Below, piece by piece: positions 1 through 6,946 of a stretch of DNA of 15,956 nucleotides. This DNA comes from Lachnospiraceae bacterium. Its GTDB lineage: Bacteria > Bacillota > Clostridia > Lachnospirales > Lachnospiraceae. The stretch covers positions 1 to 15,956 of the forward strand of contig CAAEMT010000025.1 of NCBI GenBank assembly GCA_900757145.1. The letters run 5' to 3'. The position numbers were made by a program, and so were the translations under genes. The notes beneath the pieces were generated by a model. It saw only the letters and a program-made list of their open reading frames with translations, did no database searches and was not told the origin of the DNA. Position 1 is the first letter of the stretch. Each line of letters begins with the position of its first letter.

Positions 1-751
1 AAGGATCGCTGCTGTCCCCGCCGGAATGATCGCTTGTACAGGGCGTATCGGTGCGCTTGTACCAGAACGTGTGAGAATCACGTACATGGTATGTGGACTC
101 TGGATCGAGTTTTGCAAGCGCCTCATCTGCGAATTCATCACACGCTTTGTCCCATGCGGTGCGCGTTGCATTTGCCGGAGGCAGGATATGGAGAAAAAGA
201 CAGTGCAGTATCGTATGCAGCAGCAGAGCGCGCAGTCTCCCATCCAGAAAGTGCCGGATCACAGAATCGCAATCGTAAAAAAAGAAAATACCATCTGTCC
301 CTGTTTCTCCGGAAGGAGAGGGACGAAAGGAAAGCTGTGCCAGGGCCCGGCCGAAAAACGGACGATCCTGATAGATTTTTAGAGATTCATGCTCCAAAAT
401 ACGTTCGCACAGAGATTTCTGTGAAATAAGAAATGGGACGGAAGTCTCTGCATTTGACTGCTTTGTTTTTAGCAGAATTGCCGTCATTTCCGCGCGCCCG
501 AGCGAGCTGCACAGCCGAATAGCTTCAAGCATCAGCGCTTCGTTCGGTGTGAAGCAGTTAAGCAGGCCGGTAAGCATCTGCGCCGAGCCGTTTCGGATGA
601 TCCAGAGTATGGCAGGGCGCAGCCTTTTTTGCAGGAAGAGGAGATACTGTCCGTCGAGATCAGCTCCGTCAACAAAGAGACGGGAGATTGCGATTTCCAG
701 CTTTTTTTGCGGCTGCTTTGTAGATAAAAAAAGTGAATCCAATGAATGCAT
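1..751 (-). CDS. DUF2201 / VWA-like protein, N-terminal part (cut by left edge)
   Basis: An open frame runs on the minus strand from an ATG at 751 to the left edge without a stop, giving 250 residues. A strong ribosome binding site (AAAGGAGGTG read on the minus strand, about 757-766) lies just upstream. About residues 184-219 resemble the putative metallopeptidase domain DUF2201: a hydrophobic helix with HTILHCLFLH, then WDKACDEFADEAL, then DSHTFWYK, which matches the HExxH-like, WDLACD-like and DDHSFW-like blocks remembered for these proteins. The glutamate of the zinc motif is replaced by Thr (HTILH), so peptidase activity is doubtful. Family members usually carry a C-terminal VWA-like domain and often sit beside a MoxR-type AAA ATPase; both would lie outside this window. 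The gene is transcribed away from the B12 operon, and no functional link is visible. The reading frame is secure; the family call is moderately sure. Confidence 0.72.
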   Translation of the reverse strand, partial: MHSLDSLFLSTKQPQKKLEIAISRLFVDGADLDGQYLLFLQKRLRPAILWIIRNGSAQMLTGLLNCFTPNEALMLEAIRLCSSLGRAEMTAILLKTKQSNAETSVPFLISQKSLCERILEHESLKIYQDRPFFGRALAQLSFRPSPSGETGTDGIFFFYDCDSVIRHFLDGRLRALLLHTILHCLFLHILPPANATRTAWDKACDEFADEALAKLDPESTYHVRDSHTFWYKRTDTPCTSDHSGGDSSDP

Positions 752-813
752 AGGAACACCTCCTTTTGAGACGCTTGTGTGCGGCAGGTTTTGGCCTCTG
801 CTTTGATGACATG

Positions 814-842
814 ATTTTAGCACAGCGTGGTAAAGAAGTAAA
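814..842 (-). promoter_or_regulatory. Promoter for the leftward DUF2201-like gene
   Basis: Read on the minus strand, TTTACT (842-837) is followed after 17 bases by TAAAAT (819-814), with TGC just before it giving an extended -10. It lies about 60 bases upstream of the start codon at 751, and no other gene intervenes. Confidence 0.6.
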
Positions 843-872
843 TGTAAGAACAGAATGTACCCATTATTAAAT

Positions 873-901
873 TTGACAGTATAAATAAAGTACAGTATAA
901 T
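873..901 (+). promoter_or_regulatory. Consensus sigma-A promoter of the cobalamin operon
   Basis: TTGACA (873-878), a 17-base spacer and TATAAT (896-901): a perfect match to the housekeeping consensus. Transcription would start near 908, a few bases before the first stem of the riboswitch. The promoter is therefore strong by itself, and control is expected to come from the RNA leader. Confidence 0.9.
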
Positions 902-913
902 GAAAAACATATG

Positions 914-1124
914 AATTACAAAGATTTTATGCGGGATAAATACCCTGCATATGAAGTCGGGTGAGAATCCCGCACAGGAACGCTACTGTATGAGACAGCT
1001 GTTTTAGCAGGTCTTTAAGTCAGATCTATCTTTGTGATTGGTGTACGTCATTCTTCGGACTCAAGAAGGTACAGCAATGTTTACTACCGTATTAGTCATG
1101 TCTGGGGAACGGCATGGCTTTTTT
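914..1124 (+). ncRNA. Cobalamin riboswitch with terminator expression platform
   Basis: The aptamer core has the cobalamin-riboswitch signature: GGGTGAGAATCCCGC (959-973), then ACAGG and CGCTACTGT, then AAGTCAGATCTATC (about 1017-1030) at the 3' B12-box position. A closing stem P1 pairs 914-925 with 1028-1039 over 12 bp. A P2-like stem pairs 930-935 with 944-949. A downstream hairpin (TTCTT 1051-1055 with AAGAA 1063-1067) shows CGGACTC in its loop; CTC(A) there is complementary to (T)GAG at 991-994, as expected for the L5-L13 kissing interaction. An intrinsic terminator follows at 1094-1124. Expected behaviour, from family knowledge, is that bound cobalamin favours termination and shuts off the uptake operon. 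Confidence 0.9.
1094..1124 (+). terminator. Riboswitch-controlled intrinsic terminator
   Basis: AGTCATGTC (1094-1102) pairs with GGCATGGCT (1111-1119), 9 bp including G-U pairs. The loop has 8 bases and a T6 run at 1119-1124 follows. It lies between the aptamer and the first start codon at 1181. A possible antiterminator pairs 1036-1039 and 1043-1047 with 1094-1097 and 1088-1092, which would take away the terminator's left arm. Confidence 0.8.
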
Positions 1125-1180
1125 GTGTTGTAGGAAAGTATCTGCTTTCCTGTGTCAGATCGATATAAGCGGAGGGAAAA

Positions 1181-2497
1181 ATGGAAACGAAAAGAAAGAA
1201 AAGCCTGATGAATATCTTGATGGTAGTCTTGATCGTGATAATTGCAGTGTGTGCGGTGGCAGCGGTCGGCAGTCTGAAGGGATGGTTTGGTACGGGCGAA
1301 AAGGCTGTGATGAACAGTAAAAAAGTATCAGGTGTCGTCAATATTGAGCGGAAAGGTGTTGCTTATAGCCTGAATTCAGATGTTGAGCTGATGGCAGGAG
1401 ATGTAGTGGAGACAAAGCAGGGGTCGTCTGCAGAACTTGCAGCCGGTGACGGCAATACGATTGTACTTAATGAGAATACAGAGCTTGCGATCCAAGAAGG
1501 ATCACAAGGCAGTCTGCGGCTATGTGTGAATAAAGGAGGTGTCTTTGCTGACCTTCAGGATGCAGGCGATGATCTTGTTTTACAGTTTGGCAAAAATGAA
1601 TTTTCTGTGATTGGTAATGTATTATTTGCGGATGTGCAAAGTGGTTCTGATACCCTGTATATGTTCTCTGGCAAAGGTGATGTGCAGACGGAAAACGATA
1701 CGCAGGAGATGGTATCTGCCGGTGAAATGATACAGATCCTCACAAAAGAGAGTGAGGAGGCAGAAGTTTCGGTAAAAAAACTTCAGGCGCAGGCGTTGAG
1801 CGAGTTTGCGATCATACAGGCGCAGAAGTGCGAAAGCAAAAATGAACTTTGTTTTTCTGCTGCAGAACTTCAGAAGGTTCTTGATGATCGTGAAAAAGAA
1901 AAGATGGCTGCATTGGAGGCAAGCATGCAAGCAGACCGCATCGCATTGGACGAGGCAGAGAAGCAGGAGGAGCTTCAGACAGAAATGGAAACAGAGCTGA
2001 TGCAGGAGACTTCTCAAGAGGCGGAGGATGCAGATGATGCAAAAGAGTATGTGCCGGAGCACACTGGCGGCGAGGAACAGTATGAAGAGATTCTGGAATG
2101 TACGATTGAGATTCGCTGCGATACGATTCTCGACAATATGAAAGAGCTTTCGAAGGGAAAAGAGGCCTACGTTCCGGCAAATGGCTGTATCTTAAGTACG
2201 AGTACAGTAGAGTTTAATGAGGGCGACACGGTATTTGATGTATTGGAGCGTGTCTGCAATTATGCAGGTATCCAGCTGGAGTACGCATGGACACCGCTTT
2301 ACAACAGCTATTATATAGAAGGAATCAATCATCTTTATGAATTTGACTGTGGAAATGAATCCGGCTGGATGTATAAGGTCAACGGATGGTTCCCGAATTA
2401 CGGATGCTCTTCTTATTATTTGGAGGATGGCGATGTGATCGTCTGGACTTACAGCTGCAAAGGACTTGGCGCAGATGTTGGCGGAGGTGTAGGCTGA
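1181..2497 (+). CDS. Membrane-anchored FecR-like / DUF4430 (transcobalamin beta-domain-like) protein
   Basis: First gene behind the riboswitch, 438 residues; ribosome binding site GGAGGG at 1171-1176. Order of parts: short basic N-terminus and one membrane segment (about 9-30), so a signal-anchored surface protein; a FecR-like beta region (about 47-190, with GDVVETKQGSSAEL and NTIVLNENTEL); a Glu/Gln-rich probable coiled coil (about 225-280); and a DUF4430 domain (about 306-427). The last ends with GWMYKVNGWFPNYG and YLEDGDVIVW, the hallmark blocks of the family. DUF4430 is related to the C-terminal beta domain of transcobalamin and intrinsic factor. With the riboswitch upstream and an ECF transporter downstream, a role in binding cobalamin outside the cell is inferred. 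DUF4430 is also found in proteins with other roles, so direct B12 binding is not proven. Confidence 0.82.
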   Translation: METKRKKSLMNILMVVLIVIIAVCAVAAVGSLKGWFGTGEKAVMNSKKVSGVVNIERKGVAYSLNSDVELMAGDVVETKQGSSAELAAGDGNTIVLNENTELAIQEGSQGSLRLCVNKGGVFADLQDAGDDLVLQFGKNEFSVIGNVLFADVQSGSDTLYMFSGKGDVQTENDTQEMVSAGEMIQILTKESEEAEVSVKKLQAQALSEFAIIQAQKCESKNELCFSAAELQKVLDDREKEKMAALEASMQADRIALDEAEKQEELQTEMETELMQETSQEAEDADDAKEYVPEHTGGEEQYEEILECTIEIRCDTILDNMKELSKGKEAYVPANGCILSTSTVEFNEGDTVFDVLERVCNYAGIQLEYAWTPLYNSYYIEGINHLYEFDCGNESGWMYKVNGWFPNYGCSSYYLEDGDVIVWTYSCKGLGADVGGGVG

Positions 2498-2525
2498 GCA
2501 GGAAGAGACTTAAAACGGAGGAGAC

Positions 2526-5500
2526 ATGAAACGATATACACAATTACATAAGTTACTGCATTTAACCACAGGAGTTTCTTTGGCGGTCTGTCTTAGCTTT
2601 CAGCCTGCTGCAGCGGCAGCAGTTTCAGGAGAGATGTATCGCAGCGAGCAGTATCTGTCCGAGAATGAGAAAGAGAGCACAGCGATAGAGGTACAAAAGC
2701 AGAAACTGCAATCTGAGACAGCAGGGCAGACGCAGCACCCGGCGTCTGAACAGACGGAAGGACAGACACAGTTAGAAATGCCAGAGCAGTCAGAAAGCCC
2801 AGAGCAGTCAGAGACACAGGGGCAGTCAGAGACGCAGGGGCAGTCAGAAAGCCCAGAACAATCAGAGACGCCAGAGCAGTCAGAAGGCCCAGAGCAGTCA
2901 GAGACGCCAGAGCAGTCAGAAAGTGCTGAGCAGTCAGAGACGCCAGAGCAGTCAGAAAGTGCTGAGCAGTCAGAAAGCCCAGAGCAGTCAGAGGCACAGG
3001 GGCAGTCAGAAAGCTCAGAGCAGTCAGAGATGCAGGGGCAGTCAGAAAGCTCAGAGCAGTCAGAGATGCAGGGGCAGTCAGAAAGCTCAGAGCAGTCAGA
3101 GACGCCAGAGCAGTCAGAAAGTGCAGACCAGAAAGAGGAGTCTTTTCATAAACCAAAGCTGACAGCTGCTGTAAGTACAGCAGATGGTACAGCACTGAGT
3201 GTTATCGCAAAGCAGACTCCCACCTCTATTTCCTGTGAAGGCGTGATGCGGACGGTAGACTATGCAGACGGAGTGTTTGAAGTGACAGTTCCGGAAGATA
3301 CAGACTCTCTTCTGATACAGCTTAATCAGACTGGAAATGGTGACAGAAGAAGTATCGCTGATCAGGTGTTTTTTGCACGTTGGAATGGATATTTTACGCA
3401 GCAGGGAGATAAGTGGGCGCTGTGTCCCGACCTTCTTGACGGCAATACAGCCTTGTACAGTGCTGCAGATGTCTCGGGAGTGAAAGTATATCCGCTGGAG
3501 TTCGCAAATGGTGCTTTTTCTGTGCCGCTTGATAAATTCAGGCTGAAAGGGGCTGATATGACGCTTGAGCAGCGAACTGTTTACCAAGAGGCGGAAGAAG
3601 AGAGGGATTATGCGGAGGTCTGTGTGGGAACATTTGGTGCGGACGGAAGTTTGCAGGAGAATCTGATCCTTCTGGTGAAATTCGGCGAGAATGCGCAGAA
3701 AAGCGAGACGGACACAGAGACGGAAGGTGAGACGGAGCAGTATGAGGAAGCGCAAAGCGAGCTGATCTCGGAGCAGGAGAGTGAATTTTTCACAGAGATT
3801 GAGTCTGAGACGGAATTGCTTACGGAAGCAGGCAGCGAGGCGGTGCTGCTTAGCGAGACACTTCCTCCGATCGCATTCTTTGCAAGCCCAACACAGATTA
3901 AGGATGTGTATACAGAGACGGGAAAGGACCTTGCATCATCGGCTCAGGCGAGCGTGCCGCAGGTGGGCTCGATCAACGGAGAATGGCATATTCTTGGTCT
4001 TGTAAGAAGTGGTCAGAAAGTGGATCCTGCGATTATTGAGGGGTACAAGGCAAATCTGTTGAAAATGCTGCAGGAGAATAATGGTGTACTGCACGAAAAA
4101 AAGTATACAGAGTATTCCCGTGTCGTGCTGGCGCTTACTGCACTTGGGGAAGATGTGACAAACGTAGGAGGATATAATTTGCTGGCGCCTCTTGCTGATT
4201 TTGAACAGACATGCTGGCAGGGAGTCAACGGAGCTGCTTTTGCACTGATTGCATTTGACAGCCATGGTTATGAGATACCTGCAGCGGCTTCTGGAAAAAC
4301 ACAGACCACGAGGGAAGGGCTGATCAGCCATATTTTGGAACAGAGAACACCTGACGGCGGCTGGTCTCTGTATGGTTCTAAGGCTGATCCTGATATGACC
4401 GGTATGATGCTGCAGGCGCTTGCCCCGTATTATAAAACCGGTAGAACTGATGTGGATGCGGCGGTGGATAAGGCGGTTAATCGCCTTTCGAAACTGCAGA
4501 AATCGGACGGGACGTTTTCCGGTGTGGACAGCAAAAGCGTGGAGAGCTGCGCGCAGGTAATTGTTGCCCTGACGGCGCTTGGGATCGACCCGAATACAGA
4601 TCCGCGTTTTGTAAAGAATGGCAGATCTGCGATGGATGGACTGCTTTCTTTTGCGATTGACGGAGGAGGATTTAAGCATACTGCCTCGGGCAGGAAGGAT
4701 CAGATGGCAACGGAACAAGGGTATTATGCGCTTGTTGCATATGAACGGTTCAAGGAAGGGAAAAAGTCCTTATATGATATGACGGATGTGGAGATCAAGG
4801 CATTATCAGATAAGGAAAAAGTAAAGCGGACGCAGGAGCTGATTGCTTTAATTGGTACAGTGACGCTTGAGAAAGAGAGTGCGATCATCGCTGCGAGGGC
4901 GGCCTACAATGAGCTTGCGGCTGAATTGCAGAAGCAGGTTAATAATTATGACATATTAACTGAGGCAGAAAAGACGCTCGCAAAATTGAAGGAAGAAAGT
5001 GGTCAAAACGGTAATGGTCATAATGGCAGCGGTTTTGGTCAAAACGGCATAGGGAATGGTGCAGGCGGTGGTAAGAAACCATCCGGAGGAAAAAAGCCAT
5101 CAGGAAGCGGCAGCAGAAAGCCGGGAGGTACGACACATTCTGTAAACCTGACTTCAGGAAAGAAAGGCGGCACGACAGGAGGTGTAAAGCCCTCGGACAG
5201 TTCGGAGAAAAAGTCAGATCAGACGGAAAAGAAAAAAACACAGGTAAAAACAGCAGGTAAAAAAAGCGGCGGTACGCAGGCAGAGAAGCTGGAAGCGCAG
5301 AAGGCGATGAAAGTAATCCACCGTCTGGCTGCTATGTTTCGCGGTACACGCACGGTTGAGAAGCTTCCGGAAAGCGCGGAAGATTACTCGGCAGAACAGA
5401 TCAAGATGCTGATAACAACGTATCAGGATTATAATGAGCTTTCTGATGAGGGCAGGAAAAAGGTGGAAAAAAGTGTCCGGTACCCGGAGTTTGAGGCTGC

Positions 5501-6053
5501 ATTATCGTCGCTGGGGGAGAGAAACCATTATGACGAAGCAACGGAAACAGATCTGAGAAAGAATGATGAAGAGGCCCTTCCGTGGTATGTGCAGCTTTCT
5601 GTCAGCCAACAGCTGCCCAGTGAGGAGCAGCTTCAGGAAATTCGCGCTGTACTGGGAGCGAAGAGCGAAGTATTTTCTATGAATGAGATTGGCTTTATTA
5701 ATCTTCTGACAGGTGAAGAATGGGAGCCGGAGACTCTGATCAGAGTGCAGCTTCCAATGGCAGAGCTGGGAGAATATGATAATGCCGTAGTGTTGCACTG
5801 CACGGATGAAGGAAGAGTGGAATTTATCGCAGGCGATATTTCCGGTGAGACGATTGAGTTTGATGCAGCAGAATTCTCACAGTATGGCGTTGCGGGTATC
5901 ATGGGAACTGTTGATGATCTGCTCGCAGGAAAGAAAAAGAATCCAATCCTTCCCTGGGCAGTAGGCGGAGGCGCGGCATCATTTTTACTGCTTTTACTGG
6001 TTTTGATACGCAGGTTTTCAGTTTCTGGTAAGGGGAAAGGTACGGCAGTATGA
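2526..6053 (+). CDS. Large surface protein with alpha/alpha toroid (prenyltransferase-like repeats), intrinsic-factor alpha-domain-like
   Basis: 1175 residues, 28 bases after the previous gene, with GGAGGAG before the ATG. Signal peptide about 1-33 (ending AAAAAVS); hexapeptide repeat x-P-E-Q-S-E, 20 units, at 85-204; an unassigned, probably beta-rich region about 208-380; an acidic Glu/Ser/Thr linker about 385-450; an alpha/alpha toroid about 480-752 with TPDGGWSLYG, KSDGTFSG and DGGGFKHT, the repeated DG-G-[WF] turns of prenyltransferase/terpene-cyclase-like folds; a helical segment to about 825; a Gly/Lys-rich linker about 826-915; a mixed C-terminal region; a membrane helix about 1143-1163; and a basic tail. 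No DxDD cyclase motif was found, so it is probably not an enzyme. The same fold forms the alpha domain of intrinsic factor, and the DUF4430 partner is encoded next door. The stop overlaps the next start by 4 bases (ATGA). Confidence 0.8.
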   Translation: MKRYTQLHKLLHLTTGVSLAVCLSFQPAAAAAVSGEMYRSEQYLSENEKESTAIEVQKQKLQSETAGQTQHPASEQTEGQTQLEMPEQSESPEQSETQGQSETQGQSESPEQSETPEQSEGPEQSETPEQSESAEQSETPEQSESAEQSESPEQSEAQGQSESSEQSEMQGQSESSEQSEMQGQSESSEQSETPEQSESADQKEESFHKPKLTAAVSTADGTALSVIAKQTPTSISCEGVMRTVDYADGVFEVTVPEDTDSLLIQLNQTGNGDRRSIADQVFFARWNGYFTQQGDKWALCPDLLDGNTALYSAADVSGVKVYPLEFANGAFSVPLDKFRLKGADMTLEQRTVYQEAEEERDYAEVCVGTFGADGSLQENLILLVKFGENAQKSETDTETEGETEQYEEAQSELISEQESEFFTEIESETELLTEAGSEAVLLSETLPPIAFFASPTQIKDVYTETGKDLASSAQASVPQVGSINGEWHILGLVRSGQKVDPAIIEGYKANLLKMLQENNGVLHEKKYTEYSRVVLALTALGEDVTNVGGYNLLAPLADFEQTCWQGVNGAAFALIAFDSHGYEIPAAASGKTQTTREGLISHILEQRTPDGGWSLYGSKADPDMTGMMLQALAPYYKTGRTDVDAAVDKAVNRLSKLQKSDGTFSGVDSKSVESCAQVIVALTALGIDPNTDPRFVKNGRSAMDGLLSFAIDGGGFKHTASGRKDQMATEQGYYALVAYERFKEGKKSLYDMTDVEIKALSDKEKVKRTQELIALIGTVTLEKESAIIAARAAYNELAAELQKQVNNYDILTEAEKTLAKLKEESGQNGNGHNGSGFGQNGIGNGAGGGKKPSGGKKPSGSGSRKPGGTTHSVNLTSGKKGGTTGGVKPSDSSEKKSDQTEKKKTQVKTAGKKSGGTQAEKLEAQKAMKVIHRLAAMFRGTRTVEKLPESAEDYSAEQIKMLITTYQDYNELSDEGRKKVEKSVRYPEFEAALSSLGERNHYDEATETDLRKNDEEALPWYVQLSVSQQLPSEEQLQEIRAVLGAKSEVFSMNEIGFINLLTGEEWEPETLIRVQLPMAELGEYDNAVVLHCTDEGRVEFIAGDISGETIEFDAAEFSQYGVAGIMGTVDDLLAGKKKNPILPWAVGGGAASFLLLLLVLIRRFSVSGKGKGTAV
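2778..3137 (+). repeat. 18-bp tandem repeat coding (x)(P/A/S/Q)(E/G)QSE, 20 units
   Basis: Twenty consecutive 18-bp units encode residues 85-204 of the toroid protein. Variants are SPEQSE, TPEQSE, SAEQSE, TQGQSE, SSEQSE and MQGQSE; the last unit is degenerate (SADQKE). Units 13-18 form a 36-bp higher-order repeat present three times (2994-3101). There are no gaps and the frame is kept. The likely role is an extended, acidic stalk that holds the folded domains away from the membrane; such arrays can change length by slippage. Confidence 0.93.
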
Positions 6054-6946
6054 TGAGAGAAACGGATACGTTTTCAGCGTATCATCCGATAATTAATTTT
6101 ACATTTTTTTTCGGAGCATTTGTGTGCGGGATGTTTTTTATGCATCCCGTATTTCTCGTGTGTTCCGTCACATTTGCGGCGTTGTACTATCTGAGCATAA
6201 AAGGAAGAAGCGGATTCCGATATTTGTTCGGGATGCTCCCCTTATTTTTGTTTCTTGCCGGTATCAATCCGCTGTTTAATACGTATGGTGAGCACGTTTT
6301 GTTTACGTATTTTTCCGGGAGACCATATACGCTGGAGGCGCTTGGTTACGGAATGACGATTGCTGCTATGGTAGTGACGATCTTTCTGTGGTTTGCTTCG
6401 TATAATGCAGTAATGACGAGCGATAAATTCATGTATCTGTTCGGGCGTTTTGTTCCATCTGTATCGCTGATATTTACGATGGTGCTGCGGCTGATCCCGA
6501 GCTATCGAAAAAAGACAGAGCAGATAAGAGGAGCCAGACAGGGCATTGGGCTGGCGGCGGATGCAGGGACAATAAGTGAAAAGATCAGTCAGGGGATGAC
6601 GATACTGTCTGCTATGATGTCCTGGGCTCTAGAAGGAGGTCTTGTCATGGCAGACAGCATGAAAAGCCGTGGATACGGATGCAGCAAGACGAGAACAAGC
6701 TATGCGCTGTATCGTTTTGAAACGCGTGATAAGGCAATGATCGGGATGATGGCAGTACTGCTTTTGGTGATTGCCTGGTGCAAAATACGAGGCGGTGCAG
6801 CGGTAGTTTATACGCCGGTGTTTTTTATGGCAGGAAATCATTATACGGTAATGGGGGCGGCAGCGTATGCACTGTTTCTTGCAATTCCTACAGCGGTTAA
6901 TTTTACGGAGGAGATTATATGGTACATTTTGAGATCAAAAATCTGA
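6050..6946 (+). CDS. ecfT: ECF transporter transmembrane (T) subunit EcfT, copy 1
   Basis: 298 residues, EcfT/CbiQ family: the membrane subunit that couples ATP hydrolysis in the EcfA ATPases to movement of the substrate-binding S component. Several hydrophobic segments occupy about 15-120 and 228-290. The cytoplasmic coupling region holds the two Arg-Gly motifs typical of the family: IRGARQG (about 159-165) and MKSRGYG (204-210). The start overlaps the toroid gene's stop by 4 bases, and the end overlaps the ATPase gene by 28 bases, so translational coupling is likely. The alternative ATG at 6053 would shorten it by one residue. A paralogue lies at 9319; both share a YHP-(I/M)-INF N-terminus. 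Whether this copy works alone or together with the second is unknown. Confidence 0.88.
   Translation: MMRETDTFSAYHPIINFTFFFGAFVCGMFFMHPVFLVCSVTFAALYYLSIKGRSGFRYLFGMLPLFLFLAGINPLFNTYGEHVLFTYFSGRPYTLEALGYGMTIAAMVVTIFLWFASYNAVMTSDKFMYLFGRFVPSVSLIFTMVLRLIPSYRKKTEQIRGARQGIGLAADAGTISEKISQGMTILSAMMSWALEGGLVMADSMKSRGYGCSKTRTSYALYRFETRDKAMIGMMAVLLLVIAWCKIRGGAAVVYTPVFFMAGNHYTVMGAAAYALFLAIPTAVNFTEEIIWYILRSKI

Noticed and set aside
26..429. Plus-strand frames at the left end
   Set aside because: They lie opposite the minus-strand DUF2201-like frame, which is open for 250 codons and has a strong ribosome binding site and a promoter.
2778..3137. Repeat array considered as CRISPR
   Set aside because: Units are 18 bp without unique spacers and stay in frame in a coding gene.
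2593..3195. Long minus-strand frame rich in Leu-Thr-Ala over the tandem repeat
   Set aside because: It is the mirror of the 18-bp repeat array, has no ribosome binding site and lies wholly inside the toroid gene.
3963..4780. Terpene cyclase / squalene-hopene cyclase enzyme
   Set aside because: The fold signature is present, but no DxDD catalytic motif was found. The protein is exported and lies in a cobalamin-controlled operon, so a binding role fits better.
5940..6053. Sortase (LPxTG) cell-wall anchor at the end of the toroid protein
   Set aside because: The stretch before the membrane helix reads NPILPWAVGG, with no LPxTG-type motif. A simple membrane anchor is more likely.
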